From JADGGV01 sp035715725 (GTDB lineage: Bacteria > Gemmatimonadota > Gemmatimonadetes > Longimicrobiales > RSA9), in NCBI GenBank assembly GCA_035715725.1, contig DASTKT010000096.1:1-64000 (forward strand): a stretch of 64,000 nucleotides of DNA, read 5' to 3'. Below, one piece after another: positions 19,174 to 27,165 of the stretch. The notes under the pieces were generated by a model, which saw only the letters and a list, made by a program, of their open reading frames with translations, searched no databases and was not told where the DNA came from. Every line of letters begins with the position of its first letter. Within the stretch, counting starts at the first letter, position 1. The position numbers and the translations under genes are program-made.

Positions 19174-19866
19174 ATGATCGGCATGTTGCTGTACGTGCTG
19201 CGTTCGCTCTTCCCGCCAAACCGCCGGCGGCGCTGGCCGGCCTTCGGGGCCGCCGCGCTGTTGGCGGCGCTCCTCGCGGGCACCGGGGCGTATGGCGCGG
19301 GACTGCTGGCGAACGTCCCCGTCCGGCGGATCACGCGGGAAGAGGTGGATGCCCTGCTCGTGAGAGCGCAGCGGGCACAGAAGGCGTATGGCGGGGCGGA
19401 GACGTACATCGGCGGCACGGTCCGGCCGCTCGAGCGCGTGCTCCGCGGTTACCGGAACGACCCGGAGCTGGCGCGGCGGATCGCCCTGGCGGTGGTTCGC
19501 CAGTCGAACCGGCTGCGCCTCGATCGGAAGCTCCTGACGGGTGTGCTGCTGGTGGAGAACCCGGATCTGAATCCGCGAGCGCGCAGCGTGGTCGGCGCTC
19601 GCGGCCTGATGCAGGTCATGCCGCTGCATCGAGGGGCCTGGCCGTGCCGCGGCCCGCTCGAGGAGGTGGAGGCGAACATCTGCTACGGCGCCCACATCTT
19701 CGCGGACAACCTGCGCGAGTCGGACGGCGATGTGCGGCAGGCGCTGCTGCGATACAACGGGTGCGTGCGGGGCACGAACACCCCGGACTGCGCGGCCTAC
19801 CCGTCGCAAGTGTTTGCGCGCGCCCGCCGCGTGGCCAGTCGCTCGCACTTCATCTCGGCGGAGTAG
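19174..19866 (+). CDS. Lytic transglycosylase (SLT fold), membrane anchored
   Basis: 230 residues. An N-terminal signal/anchor helix spans about 25-45 (AAALLAALLAGTGAYGAGLL). The transglycosylase domain has the catalytic Glu in LLVENPDLNPRA and the SLT motif VVGARGLMQVMP. Two Cys (in AWPCRGP and EANICYGA) and two more in YNGCVRGTNTPDC suggest disulfides. It should cleave peptidoglycan glycan strands in the periplasm. A GGAGGGAG precedes the ATG. A clear paralogue is encoded at 60228-60950, sharing the YNGCVRGTNTP motif. Confidence 0.9.
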   Translation: MIGMLLYVLRSLFPPNRRRRWPAFGAAALLAALLAGTGAYGAGLLANVPVRRITREEVDALLVRAQRAQKAYGGAETYIGGTVRPLERVLRGYRNDPELARRIALAVVRQSNRLRLDRKLLTGVLLVENPDLNPRARSVVGARGLMQVMPLHRGAWPCRGPLEEVEANICYGAHIFADNLRESDGDVRQALLRYNGCVRGTNTPDCAAYPSQVFARARRVASRSHFISAE

Positions 19867-19898
19867 CGTAGCTAGCGGGCGGGGGTAAGACCCGGGGG

Positions 19899-19930
19899 CC
19901 GCCGCAGAGCCGGGTTCGGCTCTGCGGCGG
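19899..19930. terminator. Bidirectional terminator hairpin
   Basis: A perfect 14-bp inverted repeat (CCGCCGCAGAGCCG / CGGCTCTGCGGCGG) with a 4-base loop lies between the convergent lytic transglycosylase and the 118-residue gene. No T-tract is present, but size and position suit a shared terminator. Confidence 0.65.
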
Positions 19931-19974
19931 TCCGGTCGATACGGGCCGATTCCCGGGTGGATCCGTCGCGGCCG

Positions 19975-20331
19975 TTAGCCGATGAAGCTGGGGAGCGGGT
20001 GCTCCGGCGCCGGCGCGGTGCCGGCGGCGGTCCGCGCCTCGAGTTCGGCGCGCACGAACTTCAATACCTGCCCCTCGTCCAGCCGCTCCGCGTCCCAGAA
20101 GCGCGTGAAGGCGTTCCCACGCCGGCCCTTCCGGTCGCAGTCCACCGACCCCGCGCTCCCGCGGCGGTAGCTCAGGACACAGCCATCCCACGTCCCGCGC
20201 TTGACGACCCCCCGTTCGAGGTCAATGGAGAGCTGCACCAGACCATCGTAGGCGAATTCCCTGAGTTCGGTCCGGAGCTCGTTCTCGGCGTCGGCCATTC
20301 GGGGGCTGGAGAGGAAGGAGAATAGCCACAT
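19975..20331 (-). CDS. Small protein of unknown function
   Basis: 118 residues. The ATG at 20331 (MWLFSFLSSPRMADAENEL) has TAGGAGG seven bases upstream; an inner ATG at MADAENEL would give 107 residues. The sequence is charged and mixed, with GTWDGCVLSYRRGSAGSVDC and RRGNAFTRFWDAERL. No family or membrane segment is recognised. It lies downstream of tRNA-Asn in the same direction, separated by that tRNA's terminator. Confidence 0.65.
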   Translation of the reverse strand: MWLFSFLSSPRMADAENELRTELREFAYDGLVQLSIDLERGVVKRGTWDGCVLSYRRGSAGSVDCDRKGRRGNAFTRFWDAERLDEGQVLKFVRAELEARTAAGTAPAPEHPLPSFIG

Positions 20332-20399
20332 ACGAAGCCTCCTACACGGGGGACTGCAACGGCGGGAGGGACCCGCCCGGGGGAACCGTATGCGCGGGC

Positions 20400-20444
20400 A
20401 AAAGAAAAAGGGACCCCGGCCGGCGCTGCCTCGCGCGGGATCCC
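20400..20444 (-). terminator. Intrinsic terminator of tRNA-Asn
   Basis: On the minus strand a 9-bp stem (GGGATCCCG / CGGGGTCCC, one T-G wobble) with a G/C-rich loop is followed by TTTTTCTTTT. It begins five bases after the tRNA 3' end. Confidence 0.8.
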
Positions 20445-20448
20445 TTGA

Positions 20449-20521
20449 CTGGGGCGGCAGGGCTCGAACCTGCAACCTGCCGGTTAACAGCCGGCCGCTC
20501 TGCCCGTTGAGCTACACCCCA
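20449..20521 (-). tRNA. tRNA-Asn (GTT)
   Basis: 73 bases folding into a full cloverleaf. The acceptor stem TGGGGTG pairs with CGCCCCA (one T-G wobble), the D stem is GCTC/GAGC, the anticodon stem is GCCGG/CCGGC around loop CTGTTAA with anticodon GTT, and the T stem is GCAGG/CCTGC with loop TTCGAGC. The discriminator base is G, as in bacterial tRNA-Asn. CCA is not encoded. Confidence 0.97.
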
Positions 20522-20526
20522 TTCGC

Positions 20527-20569
20527 GAAGCCTGGAAAGTGAGCCGCGGGCGCGGCTCGCCAAGGCTTC
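20527..20569. repeat. Nested palindrome abutting tRNA-Asn
   Basis: An outer inverted repeat (GAAGCCT 20527-20533 / AGGCTTC 20563-20569) encloses a perfect inner one (GAGCCGCG 20541-20548 / CGCGGCTC 20551-20558). It starts five bases upstream of the tRNA 5' end, so the primary transcript or the DNA could form a long hairpin there. Confidence 0.6.
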
Positions 20570-20737
20570 CCCATGTGTTCCCGGAACCTAATCCGCCGCT
20601 CGAATGGGGTCAACCCTTCGGGCCTTGCGGGGCCGCAAGAGTCGCGCCTCGAAGCGCCCCGCGAACACCCTCGATCGGCGCGTGATCGGTCGCCGCCGGC
20701 CACATTGGTCCGGGCAGCCGCGATTCGTGTCGGCCGC

Positions 20738-21652
20738 TCAGAGGTGCCGCGAGGCCGGCAGGAGCGAGCGGTGGATCGCGAGTGCCGCCCTCACCCCGGA
20801 GGCGGCCGCGCTGACGGCGAGGTACGGCGGTCCCGCCAGGTCGCCGGCCGCGAAGACTCCGCGAATCGACGTCTCCTGCGCATGATCGACGGTCAGTTGG
20901 CCACCCTCGCGGTCGCAGCCGAGCACCTCGGCGATGTCGCACGCGGGACGGGCGCCGAGATGGAAGAAGAGCGCCTCGGCGGTGACGGCCGGCGGCGCAT
21001 CGAGCTCGATCCGCTCCAGCCGGCCACCGGCTGCGACGATCCGCCGGACCCTCTCGGTCCGGAGCTGGATGTCGTTCGCGCGCAGCTTGTCGAGCTCCTC
21101 GGGTCGGAGCTCGTTCGGTGCGCCGTCGGTCAGGAGCTGCACGCTGGAGGCCCAGGTGAGCAGGTACAGCGCGAGTGCCGCCGCCTCGCGATCACGGCCG
21201 TAGACCGCGACGGGTGCGCCCACCACGCTCGGTCCGTCGCAGTCCGGGCAATGGAAGGCGGACTGCCCGAACGCCTCCTCGAGCCCCGGCAGCTCCGGGA
21301 GCAGATCGCGCAGGCCGAACGCGAGGAGCACCCGACGTGCGTGCTGGATCGCGCCCTCGTCCGTGCGGACCGTGAACGCGTCCTGCGCGCCCTCGACCGA
21401 GCGTACCGTGCCGGAGGCGAATTCGGCGCCGGCGGCCATGGCCTGCTCGCGGAGCCGAGCCCGGATCTCGTCCGGCGGCAGGTCGGGCAGGCCGGGGAAC
21501 CCGTGAACGGCCCACGTGACGCGGTTGCGGGGCCGGCCGGCGTCCAGCACCAGCGCACGGCGGCGGTATCGCGCGAGCCAGAGCGCCGCGGAGAGCCCCG
21601 CGGGCCCGCCGCCGACCACGACGACATCCCATCCCGCGGCGGCGCGGCTCAC
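20738..21652 (-). CDS. Thioredoxin-reductase-like flavoprotein
   Basis: 304 residues from a GTG that overlaps the histidine-kinase stop. FAD is bound by VVVVGGGPAGLSAA (about 10-23) and the C-terminal AAGDLAGPPYLAVS. A redox Cys pair HCPDC (C135, C138) is where thioredoxin reductases have their CxxC. The second nucleotide-binding glycine motif is degenerate (VAVYGRDREAAALAL), so NADPH use is uncertain. Length is that of TrxB-like proteins. Translational coupling to a membrane histidine kinase suggests a redox link to signalling, which is inference. Confidence 0.85.
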   Translation of the reverse strand: MSRAAAGWDVVVVGGGPAGLSAALWLARYRRRALVLDAGRPRNRVTWAVHGFPGLPDLPPDEIRARLREQAMAAGAEFASGTVRSVEGAQDAFTVRTDEGAIQHARRVLLAFGLRDLLPELPGLEEAFGQSAFHCPDCDGPSVVGAPVAVYGRDREAAALALYLLTWASSVQLLTDGAPNELRPEELDKLRANDIQLRTERVRRIVAAGGRLERIELDAPPAVTAEALFFHLGARPACDIAEVLGCDREGGQLTVDHAQETSIRGVFAAGDLAGPPYLAVSAAASGVRAALAIHRSLLPASRHL

Positions 21653-23118
21653 GACGGCAGCGTGGCGGGGGCCGGCGCGGGCTGGCGGATCGGCAGCACG
21701 ATCTGGAAGCTGGTGCCCCGGCCCGGGGAGCTCTCCACGCTGATCCGTCCACCGTGGGCCTCCGCCACCTCCCGTGCGATGCTGAGCCCGAGGCCGGCGC
21801 CCTTGGTCCGGGCCTCCGCTCCCACCTGGTAGTACTTCTCGAAGATGTGCGCGAGCTGCTGGGGCGGGATCCCGACGCCTGTGTCCGTCACGGTCAGGTG
21901 CACGCTGTCCTTCGTCCCGCGGGCGAGCACGCGGATCCGCCCGCCGGCCGGGGTGAACTTCAGCGCGTTCGACAGGAGGTTGCCGAGCAGCTGGTCGCGG
22001 ATGCGCGGCGCGTCGATCGGCACGTGCTGCGGCGTGGACGGGTCCACCTGGACCTGGAGGTCGATCTCCTTCTGCCGCGCGAGCGGGTCGAAGGCTCGCT
22101 CCACCTCCCCGAGGAGCGCGTACAGGTCCGCGACCTCGACCTCCATCCGCAGCCCGCCCGCCTCCAGGCGGCTGATGTCCAGCAACTGGTTCACCAGCCG
22201 GGTGAGCACACGGGTCTGCTCGTGGACCGCGCCCAGCACCTCCCGCTGCTTCTCGTTCACGTCGCCGTAGATGCCGTCCTCGAGCAGCTCCGTGTACCCG
22301 CCGACCACGTTGATCGGCGTCTTCAGCTCGTGCGTGGCGATGCTGATGAACTCGGCCTTCAGCCGGTCCAGCTCCGCCAGGCGCTGCGTCATGGAGCGGA
22401 ACGACCGGGCGAGGTCGCCGATCTCGTCGTCGCGGCGGTACGGCAGGTCGCCGGGCACGATGAACTCCCCCCCCGCGACGGCGGCCATCGCGCGCCGCAG
22501 CTTCCGGAGCGGCCGCGTAAAGGCGTCCGTCGTCCACAGCCCCAGCAGCAGCGTGATCAGCAGGGCGACGATGAGGCCGCCGAGCATCGTGGTCGTCGCC
22601 GTCGCGCTGATCTTCCGCGCTCGATTGACTTCGCCCTGGCTGCGGTGGTCGATGGCCTGCGCGATGTCGTCCAGCGAATCCTGCACCGCGGCGAGCGCGG
22701 GCTTCAGCCCCTCGAACGCCTGGGCCGCCTCGTTGACGCGTCCGCTCTGGACGAGCTCCTCGATCCGCTGCGTCGAGCGGCCGATCGCATCGAGGCGTGC
22801 GCCCGTCGCGCTCACCGCTTCGGCGTAACCGGCCGCTCCGAGCCGCGCAATCTGCGTCCGCGCGTTGATCAGCGCGTTGTGCATGCCGACCCGCTGGTCC
22901 TCCGACGGCGTCGCGATGTAGCTGCGCTCGAACCGGTTCAACTCGGCCAGCTCGCGCTGCAGACCGCCCAGCGCGAGAAACGCCGCGGCGTGGCGGCCCT
23001 GGAGTTCCTCGGCGATGTCCCGGAGATCCGCGAGCTGGCTCACGCCGTACACCGCTGGAATGACCAGGAGCGCGATTGTGCCTGCCAGGGAGAGGACCAG
23101 ACGGGTTCGAACGGTCAT
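21649..23118 (-). CDS. Membrane sensor histidine kinase
   Basis: 489 residues. Membrane helices at about 7-25 and 176-196 bound a roughly 150-residue helical sensor region of four-helix-bundle type. A HAMP domain (about 195-250) follows, then HisKA with His263 in FISIATHELKTPINVV and an ATPase domain (DTGVGIPPQQL, KGAGLGLSIA). The start is the ATG at 23118; frame extends upstream without coding character. The stop overlaps the flavoprotein start. No response regulator is adjacent. Confidence 0.93.
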   Translation of the reverse strand: MTVRTRLVLSLAGTIALLVIPAVYGVSQLADLRDIAEELQGRHAAAFLALGGLQRELAELNRFERSYIATPSEDQRVGMHNALINARTQIARLGAAGYAEAVSATGARLDAIGRSTQRIEELVQSGRVNEAAQAFEGLKPALAAVQDSLDDIAQAIDHRSQGEVNRARKISATATTTMLGGLIVALLITLLLGLWTTDAFTRPLRKLRRAMAAVAGGEFIVPGDLPYRRDDEIGDLARSFRSMTQRLAELDRLKAEFISIATHELKTPINVVGGYTELLEDGIYGDVNEKQREVLGAVHEQTRVLTRLVNQLLDISRLEAGGLRMEVEVADLYALLGEVERAFDPLARQKEIDLQVQVDPSTPQHVPIDAPRIRDQLLGNLLSNALKFTPAGGRIRVLARGTKDSVHLTVTDTGVGIPPQQLAHIFEKYYQVGAEARTKGAGLGLSIAREVAEAHGGRISVESSPGRGTSFQIVLPIRQPAPAPATLPS

Positions 23119-23146
23119 GCGCGTCGTCGGTGTCTCGGCGGGACCG

Positions 23147-23833
23147 TCAAGGTTTGAGGATCCGGCGGATGCGGGCAAGCTCCTGCTGCGTGTCTTCGAG
23201 CTGCTTGTCCTTGTCCGCGATCTGCCGGTCCCGCTCCGAAACCTGTGCCTGCAGCCTCCGCAGGCGCGCGTTCAGCGAGTCCCGCGTCACCTCCAGCTCG
23301 CGGATCCGCGCCGTCACCGGGGCGCCCGGAAGCTGAGGCAGCGCGCGCGTGCGACCCGCCTGCGCCAACGTCCGGGCGCGAACCGAGTCCAGCAGGACGT
23401 CGCGCGCCATCGCCCGCGCCGAATCCGCGACCGCCTCCGCCTGGTCGGCCCGCTGCTCCGCCGCGCCGAGCTCCAGTGCCAGTAGGTACAGAACCTCGGC
23501 CGGCTCCTCCGCCACCGCCGTGGTGTCCGCGAGCCCCAGATACTGCGCCAGCAGCGCCGCGCCGCCCGGGAGGTCGCGCGCCGGATTCCGCGGGTCCAGC
23601 CGGCTCGCGGCCAGCGACAGCAACGCCTGCTTCCCGACCGTTCCATCCGGATCGGTCCGGTAGAGCCGCTCGAGTTGCATCGCCGCGGCGCCGTAGTCGC
23701 CGCGATCGAGCGTGACGAGCGCCTGCTCCAGGCGGACCTCCGGACCCGCCGGCACCGGCTCGCGGCGCCGCATGACGGCGCACGAGAGCGGTGCGGCGAG
23801 TGCCGCCACGAGCAGCAGCACGGTCGATCTCAT
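23147..23833 (-). CDS. Coiled-coil lipoprotein with helical repeats
   Basis: 228 residues. The signal peptide ends in LAAPLSC (lipid Cys18). Residues 30-150 are helical and TPR-like (LDRGDYGAAAMQLERLYRTD). The last 60 residues form a strong coiled coil (ELEVTRDSLNARLRRLQAQV and the following Lys/Glu-rich stretch). Its role is unknown; lipoproteins of this kind scaffold envelope complexes. It is encoded 28 bases before the histidine kinase and is probably co-transcribed with it. Confidence 0.8.
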   Translation of the reverse strand: MRSTVLLLVAALAAPLSCAVMRRREPVPAGPEVRLEQALVTLDRGDYGAAAMQLERLYRTDPDGTVGKQALLSLAASRLDPRNPARDLPGGAALLAQYLGLADTTAVAEEPAEVLYLLALELGAAEQRADQAEAVADSARAMARDVLLDSVRARTLAQAGRTRALPQLPGAPVTARIRELEVTRDSLNARLRRLQAQVSERDRQIADKDKQLEDTQQELARIRRILKP

Positions 23834-23932
23834 TCCTCGATGGCTCCTCTGCCGGGTCCGAGCCCGGGCTCTTCGCGACGTTGTGGGACCATGCAAAGCC
23901 TAGGCCCCGATCGGCCCCCTCGCAATGCCCGC

Positions 23933-23946
23933 GGCACGCGCCGTGC
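23933..23946 (+). promoter_or_regulatory. Possible sigma-54 (-24/-12) promoter of the gas-vesicle operon
   Basis: GGCAC-N5-GTGCA matches the sigma-54 core, with GG and GC exactly 12 bases apart, about 130 bases before the first gas-vesicle gene. The -12 element has G instead of the first T. In so G/C-rich a genome such a match can arise by chance, so this is tentative. Confidence 0.3.
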
Positions 23947-24077
23947 AAGGAATCCGGCGCGCTCGTCCGACATCGCCGCGTCCCGACTCGACCCCGGAAT
24001 TCACGAGCCGCGTTGCATGCGCGGCCTCTGCACCGGTACATTCGGCCAGGCCCGCTCCCCCCAACCGACGAACGAGC

Positions 24078-24899
24078 ATGGATCGCGACCTGTCGCCGGC
24101 TCTCGATACCGGCACCGCCTACGGGGATTCGGCGTCCGCCGACGAGGGGAAGTACGTGTACTGCGTCATCAAGACACCCGACGAGCGGGAGTTCGGACCC
24201 ATCGGCATCGGCGAGGGTGGTAATGTCGTGTACACCGTAAGGTTCCAGGACCTCGCCGCGGTCGTCAGCGACACGCCGATCCGCATCTACGACCCGACGC
24301 GCGAGAACGTGCTCGCCCACGAGCTCGTCAACGAGACCGTGATGCGCGAGTTCACCGTCATTCCGATGTCGTTCGGCACGATCTTTCGCACGAAGGAGGA
24401 CATCGTCGAGCTGCTGAAGTCGACGTACCGCGCGTTCGACGACGTCCTCGAAAAAATGCGCGACAAGATCGAGTTCGGGCTCAAGGTGCTGTGGGATCGC
24501 GAGAAGGTCATCGCCCTCCTGGAGGCGGAGGACGAGGAGATCCGGCGGCTGAAGGAGGAGATCACGAACAACGCCCAGAGCTCCACGTACTTTGCCCGGA
24601 TGCAGCTCGGCCGGCTCATCGAGAGCGCGCTCGAAGGCAGCGCCAACGACTACGTGGTCGACATCCACGAGTCGCTCAAGCCGGTCGCGGTGGCGAGCCG
24701 CTCGAACAAGCCGATCGGCGACCGCATGATCATGAACGCCGCCTACCTCGTCGAGCGCAGCCGCGAGCACGACTTCGACGAGGCCGTAAAGGCGCTGAGC
24801 CGGAAGTACGAGGACCTGCTGTCGTTCAAGTACACCGGCCCCTGGCCGCCGTACAACTTCGTGAACATCAAGCTGCGGCTCGAGCGTGCCGACGCGTAG
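24078..24899 (+). CDS. gvpF: Gas vesicle protein GvpF/GvpL (copy 1)
   Basis: 273 residues. The N-terminal GvpF/L start YVYCVIKTPD is preceded by about 25 polar residues. Hallmarks follow: AAVVSDTPI, the middle VIPMSFGTIFRTKEDIVELL, and the C-terminal FKYTGPWPPYNFVNIKLRLE. GvpF and GvpL are small accessory proteins that bind GvpA and are needed for nucleating the protein shell. The ATG at 24078 is chosen because upstream in-frame residues are low complexity. It is the first gene of the cluster and, unlike the other two GvpF/L copies, has a long charged helix (about 135-190). Confidence 0.93.
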   Translation: MDRDLSPALDTGTAYGDSASADEGKYVYCVIKTPDEREFGPIGIGEGGNVVYTVRFQDLAAVVSDTPIRIYDPTRENVLAHELVNETVMREFTVIPMSFGTIFRTKEDIVELLKSTYRAFDDVLEKMRDKIEFGLKVLWDREKVIALLEAEDEEIRRLKEEITNNAQSSTYFARMQLGRLIESALEGSANDYVVDIHESLKPVAVASRSNKPIGDRMIMNAAYLVERSREHDFDEAVKALSRKYEDLLSFKYTGPWPPYNFVNIKLRLERADA

Positions 24900-24940
24900 G
24901 CGATCCTCGCTCCGGCGCGCCGCGTAGCGGCCCGCGTGCC

Positions 24941-25336
24941 ATGGGTATCCTCAAGCACCTCCTCTTCTGGCCCGTCACGGGCCCGCTCTTCCTCGCCGAG
25001 TTCGCCATGGACAAGGTCGAGGGTGTCGTTCGCGAGGAGCTCACCGACGATACCCCGGTGAAGGCCGCGCTGCTCGAGCTGCAGCTCGAGCTCGAGCTCG
25101 GCGACATCGACGACGCCGAGTACGTGCGGCGCGAGGCGGAGCTGATGTCTCGCCTGCGCGAGGTCCGCGAGTGGCGCGAGCGCTTCGGCATGGGCGTCGC
25201 CGGCGGCGTGGTGAAGGTGGCGGCGCCCGAGGAAGGCGAGCCGGAGTCCGAGGAGCCGCCCCCGGCGCCGGAGGAAGGACCCAGCGTCGCGGATCCCCAC
25301 GGGGCCACCATCGAGCTGAACTTCGACTGGGAATGA
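24941..25336 (+). CDS. gvpG: Gas vesicle protein GvpG
   Basis: 131 residues. The first 80 match GvpG character: an N-terminal hydrophobic helix (MGILKHLLFWPVTGPLFLAE), then a charged helix with LELELGDIDDAEYVRREAEL. The last 50 residues are an acidic Pro/Glu-rich extension that is longer than usual. GvpG is a minor accessory or structural protein required for vesicle assembly. Its stop overlaps the start of the ArsA-like gene (ATGA). Confidence 0.9.
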   Translation: MGILKHLLFWPVTGPLFLAEFAMDKVEGVVREELTDDTPVKAALLELQLELELGDIDDAEYVRREAELMSRLREVREWRERFGMGVAGGVVKVAAPEEGEPESEEPPPAPEEGPSVADPHGATIELNFDWE

Positions 25337-27165
25337 GCGACGCTCTCGCGGCGTTGGCCGGCCGCGTGGGCGCGCGCACCACGTTCGTGGTCGGGAAGGG
25401 TGGCGTGGGCAAGACGACCACCGCCGCCGCCCTCGCCCTCCGCCTCGCCGACTCCGGGCGGCGTACCCACCTCGTCTCGACCGATCCCGCCCACTCCGTC
25501 GGCGACGTCTTCGACGTCCGCCTCCCCGACGGCCGCGTGCACGAGAGCCCGTGCGTCGGCCGGCTCACGCTCGAGGAGTTCGACGCCGCCGGGTACGCGC
25601 GCCGCTGGGCCGGCCAGGCGGAGGCCGCCGTGGCGGAGCTCGTCGAGCGCGGCACCTACCTCGACGCCGAGGACTCCCGGGCGCTAATGGAGCTGTCGCT
25701 CCCCGGCGTGGACGAGGTCATGGCCGTGCTGCGCCTGGTCGAGCTCGCCGGCGAGCCGATCGAACGGGTGGTCGTCGACACCGCGCCGACCGGGCACATG
25801 CTGCGGATGCTCGATGCCGGGCGCCTCATCGAGGGATGGGTGGCCGCGCTGCGGGCCATGGCGGAGAAGGCCGATGTGGTCGCCTCGAGCCTGGTCGGCC
25901 GCGCCGTCCGCAGCCCTGCGGAGGACTTCCTGGACGAGCTGTACGGGCGCGTCGAGCGCTTCACGCGTAGCGTGCTGGCGGCCGCGGAGTTCGTGGTCGT
26001 GACCCGCGCCGAGCCGGCCGTCGAGGCCGAGACCGCGCGGCTGCGGGCGGAGCTCGCCCGGCGGGGACTCACGCTGGCGGCGGAGGTCGTCGTCGGGGGT
26101 CCGGCGGCCGGCGCCGGGAGCATCGCCCTGGTCGGCGAGCCGGGGATCCGGCGGTGCGAGGCGTTGCGTCGCCTCGGCCGCGAGGTGGCGGAGCCGAAGG
26201 GGACGGCCGAGCGCTCCGCTGCGCCCGCGAGAGCGTGGCCGCCACCCGGGCGCCCGCGCGGTGCCGGAGCCTGGCTCCTGTCGCGCCCCGGGTCGCTCTT
26301 CCTCTTCGCCGGCAAGGGGGGCGTCGGAAAGACGACCTGTGCCGCCGCCTTCGCGCTCGCGCTCGCGGAGTCCCGGCCCGTTGCGCTTCTCAGCACCGAT
26401 CCCGCGGGCTCGCTCGAGGACGTCCTGGGGCTGCCGGTGCCGGCGGAGGGCGCGCGCACCGGCAGCCTGCTGGCGCGCCAGGCCGATGCGGCGGCGGAAT
26501 TTGCGCGGCTCCGTGAGCGGTACCGCAAGGAGGTCGGCGCTCTCTTCGACGCGCTCGGGCTGGAGCGCGCGGCGGCGCTCGACCGGGCCGTCGTGGAGTC
26601 GCTCTGGGAGATGGCGCCCCCGGGAATGGACGAGATCGCGGCGCTGCTCCAGATCTCATCCGCCACCGAGGCCGGCACGGTCCTGGTCGTCGATCCCGCG
26701 CCGGCCGGCCACCTGCTCCGGCTGCTGGAGCTGCCCGGGATCGCGCTCGAATGGACGCACTCGCTCCTACGAATTTTCCTGAAGTACGGCCTGGCGCGCA
26801 GCCTTGACGAGCTTGTTCAGGGGGTACTACAGTTCGCTAAGGAACTGAAAGAACTTACGATCCGGCTGAGCGACCCCCAGCGGACCTCCGCCTTCGTCGT
26901 CACGCTCGACGAGCCGGTGGTGCGGATGGAGACGTTGCGCCTGGAGGCGGCGCTGCGGCGCGCCTCGGTGGCCATCTCGGCGGTCATCGTCAACCGGACC
27001 GAGGCCGGCACGGGCGCTGGGGCCGCGGGCGCGGTCGCCGGGGAATCGCGGGTGGACGGCCGATCCGGGCGGCCGCCGACCATCATCGCCCCGCGCCTGG
27101 CGCCTCCGCCGTCGGGCGCTCCGGCGCTCCAGGCGTTTCTGGCCCGGTGGGAGTTCGCGTCTTGA
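25333..27165 (+). CDS. Tandem ArsA/Get3-like ATPase in gvp cluster
   Basis: 610 residues made of two ArsA/Get3 halves. Each half has the deviant Walker A GKGGVGKT (21-28 and 327-334) and the switch I motif STDPA. Further on come DTAPTGHMLRML in half 1 and VDPAPAGHLLRLLELPG in half 2. The ArsA metalloid-binding Cys residues are not recognisable, and no arsB or arsR gene is near. Get3-type ATPases chaperone hydrophobic helices of tail-anchored proteins. Overlap with gvpG and the next gvpF/L gene ties it to gas-vesicle assembly; a chaperone role for the hydrophobic GvpA is inferred. Confidence 0.85.
   Translation: MSDALAALAGRVGARTTFVVGKGGVGKTTTAAALALRLADSGRRTHLVSTDPAHSVGDVFDVRLPDGRVHESPCVGRLTLEEFDAAGYARRWAGQAEAAVAELVERGTYLDAEDSRALMELSLPGVDEVMAVLRLVELAGEPIERVVVDTAPTGHMLRMLDAGRLIEGWVAALRAMAEKADVVASSLVGRAVRSPAEDFLDELYGRVERFTRSVLAAAEFVVVTRAEPAVEAETARLRAELARRGLTLAAEVVVGGPAAGAGSIALVGEPGIRRCEALRRLGREVAEPKGTAERSAAPARAWPPPGRPRGAGAWLLSRPGSLFLFAGKGGVGKTTCAAAFALALAESRPVALLSTDPAGSLEDVLGLPVPAEGARTGSLLARQADAAAEFARLRERYRKEVGALFDALGLERAAALDRAVVESLWEMAPPGMDEIAALLQISSATEAGTVLVVDPAPAGHLLRLLELPGIALEWTHSLLRIFLKYGLARSLDELVQGVLQFAKELKELTIRLSDPQRTSAFVVTLDEPVVRMETLRLEAALRRASVAISAVIVNRTEAGTGAGAAGAVAGESRVDGRSGRPPTIIAPRLAPPPSGAPALQAFLARWEFAS

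Noticed and set aside
20449..20521. Integrated element using tRNA-Asn as attachment site
   Set aside because: No integrase, direct repeat of the tRNA end or transfer-like genes are found in the flanks.
25333..27165. Arsenite-efflux ATPase (arsA) with an arsenic-resistance role
   Set aside because: No arsB, arsR or arsD is nearby, the metalloid Cys are not recognisable, and the gene is embedded in gas-vesicle genes.
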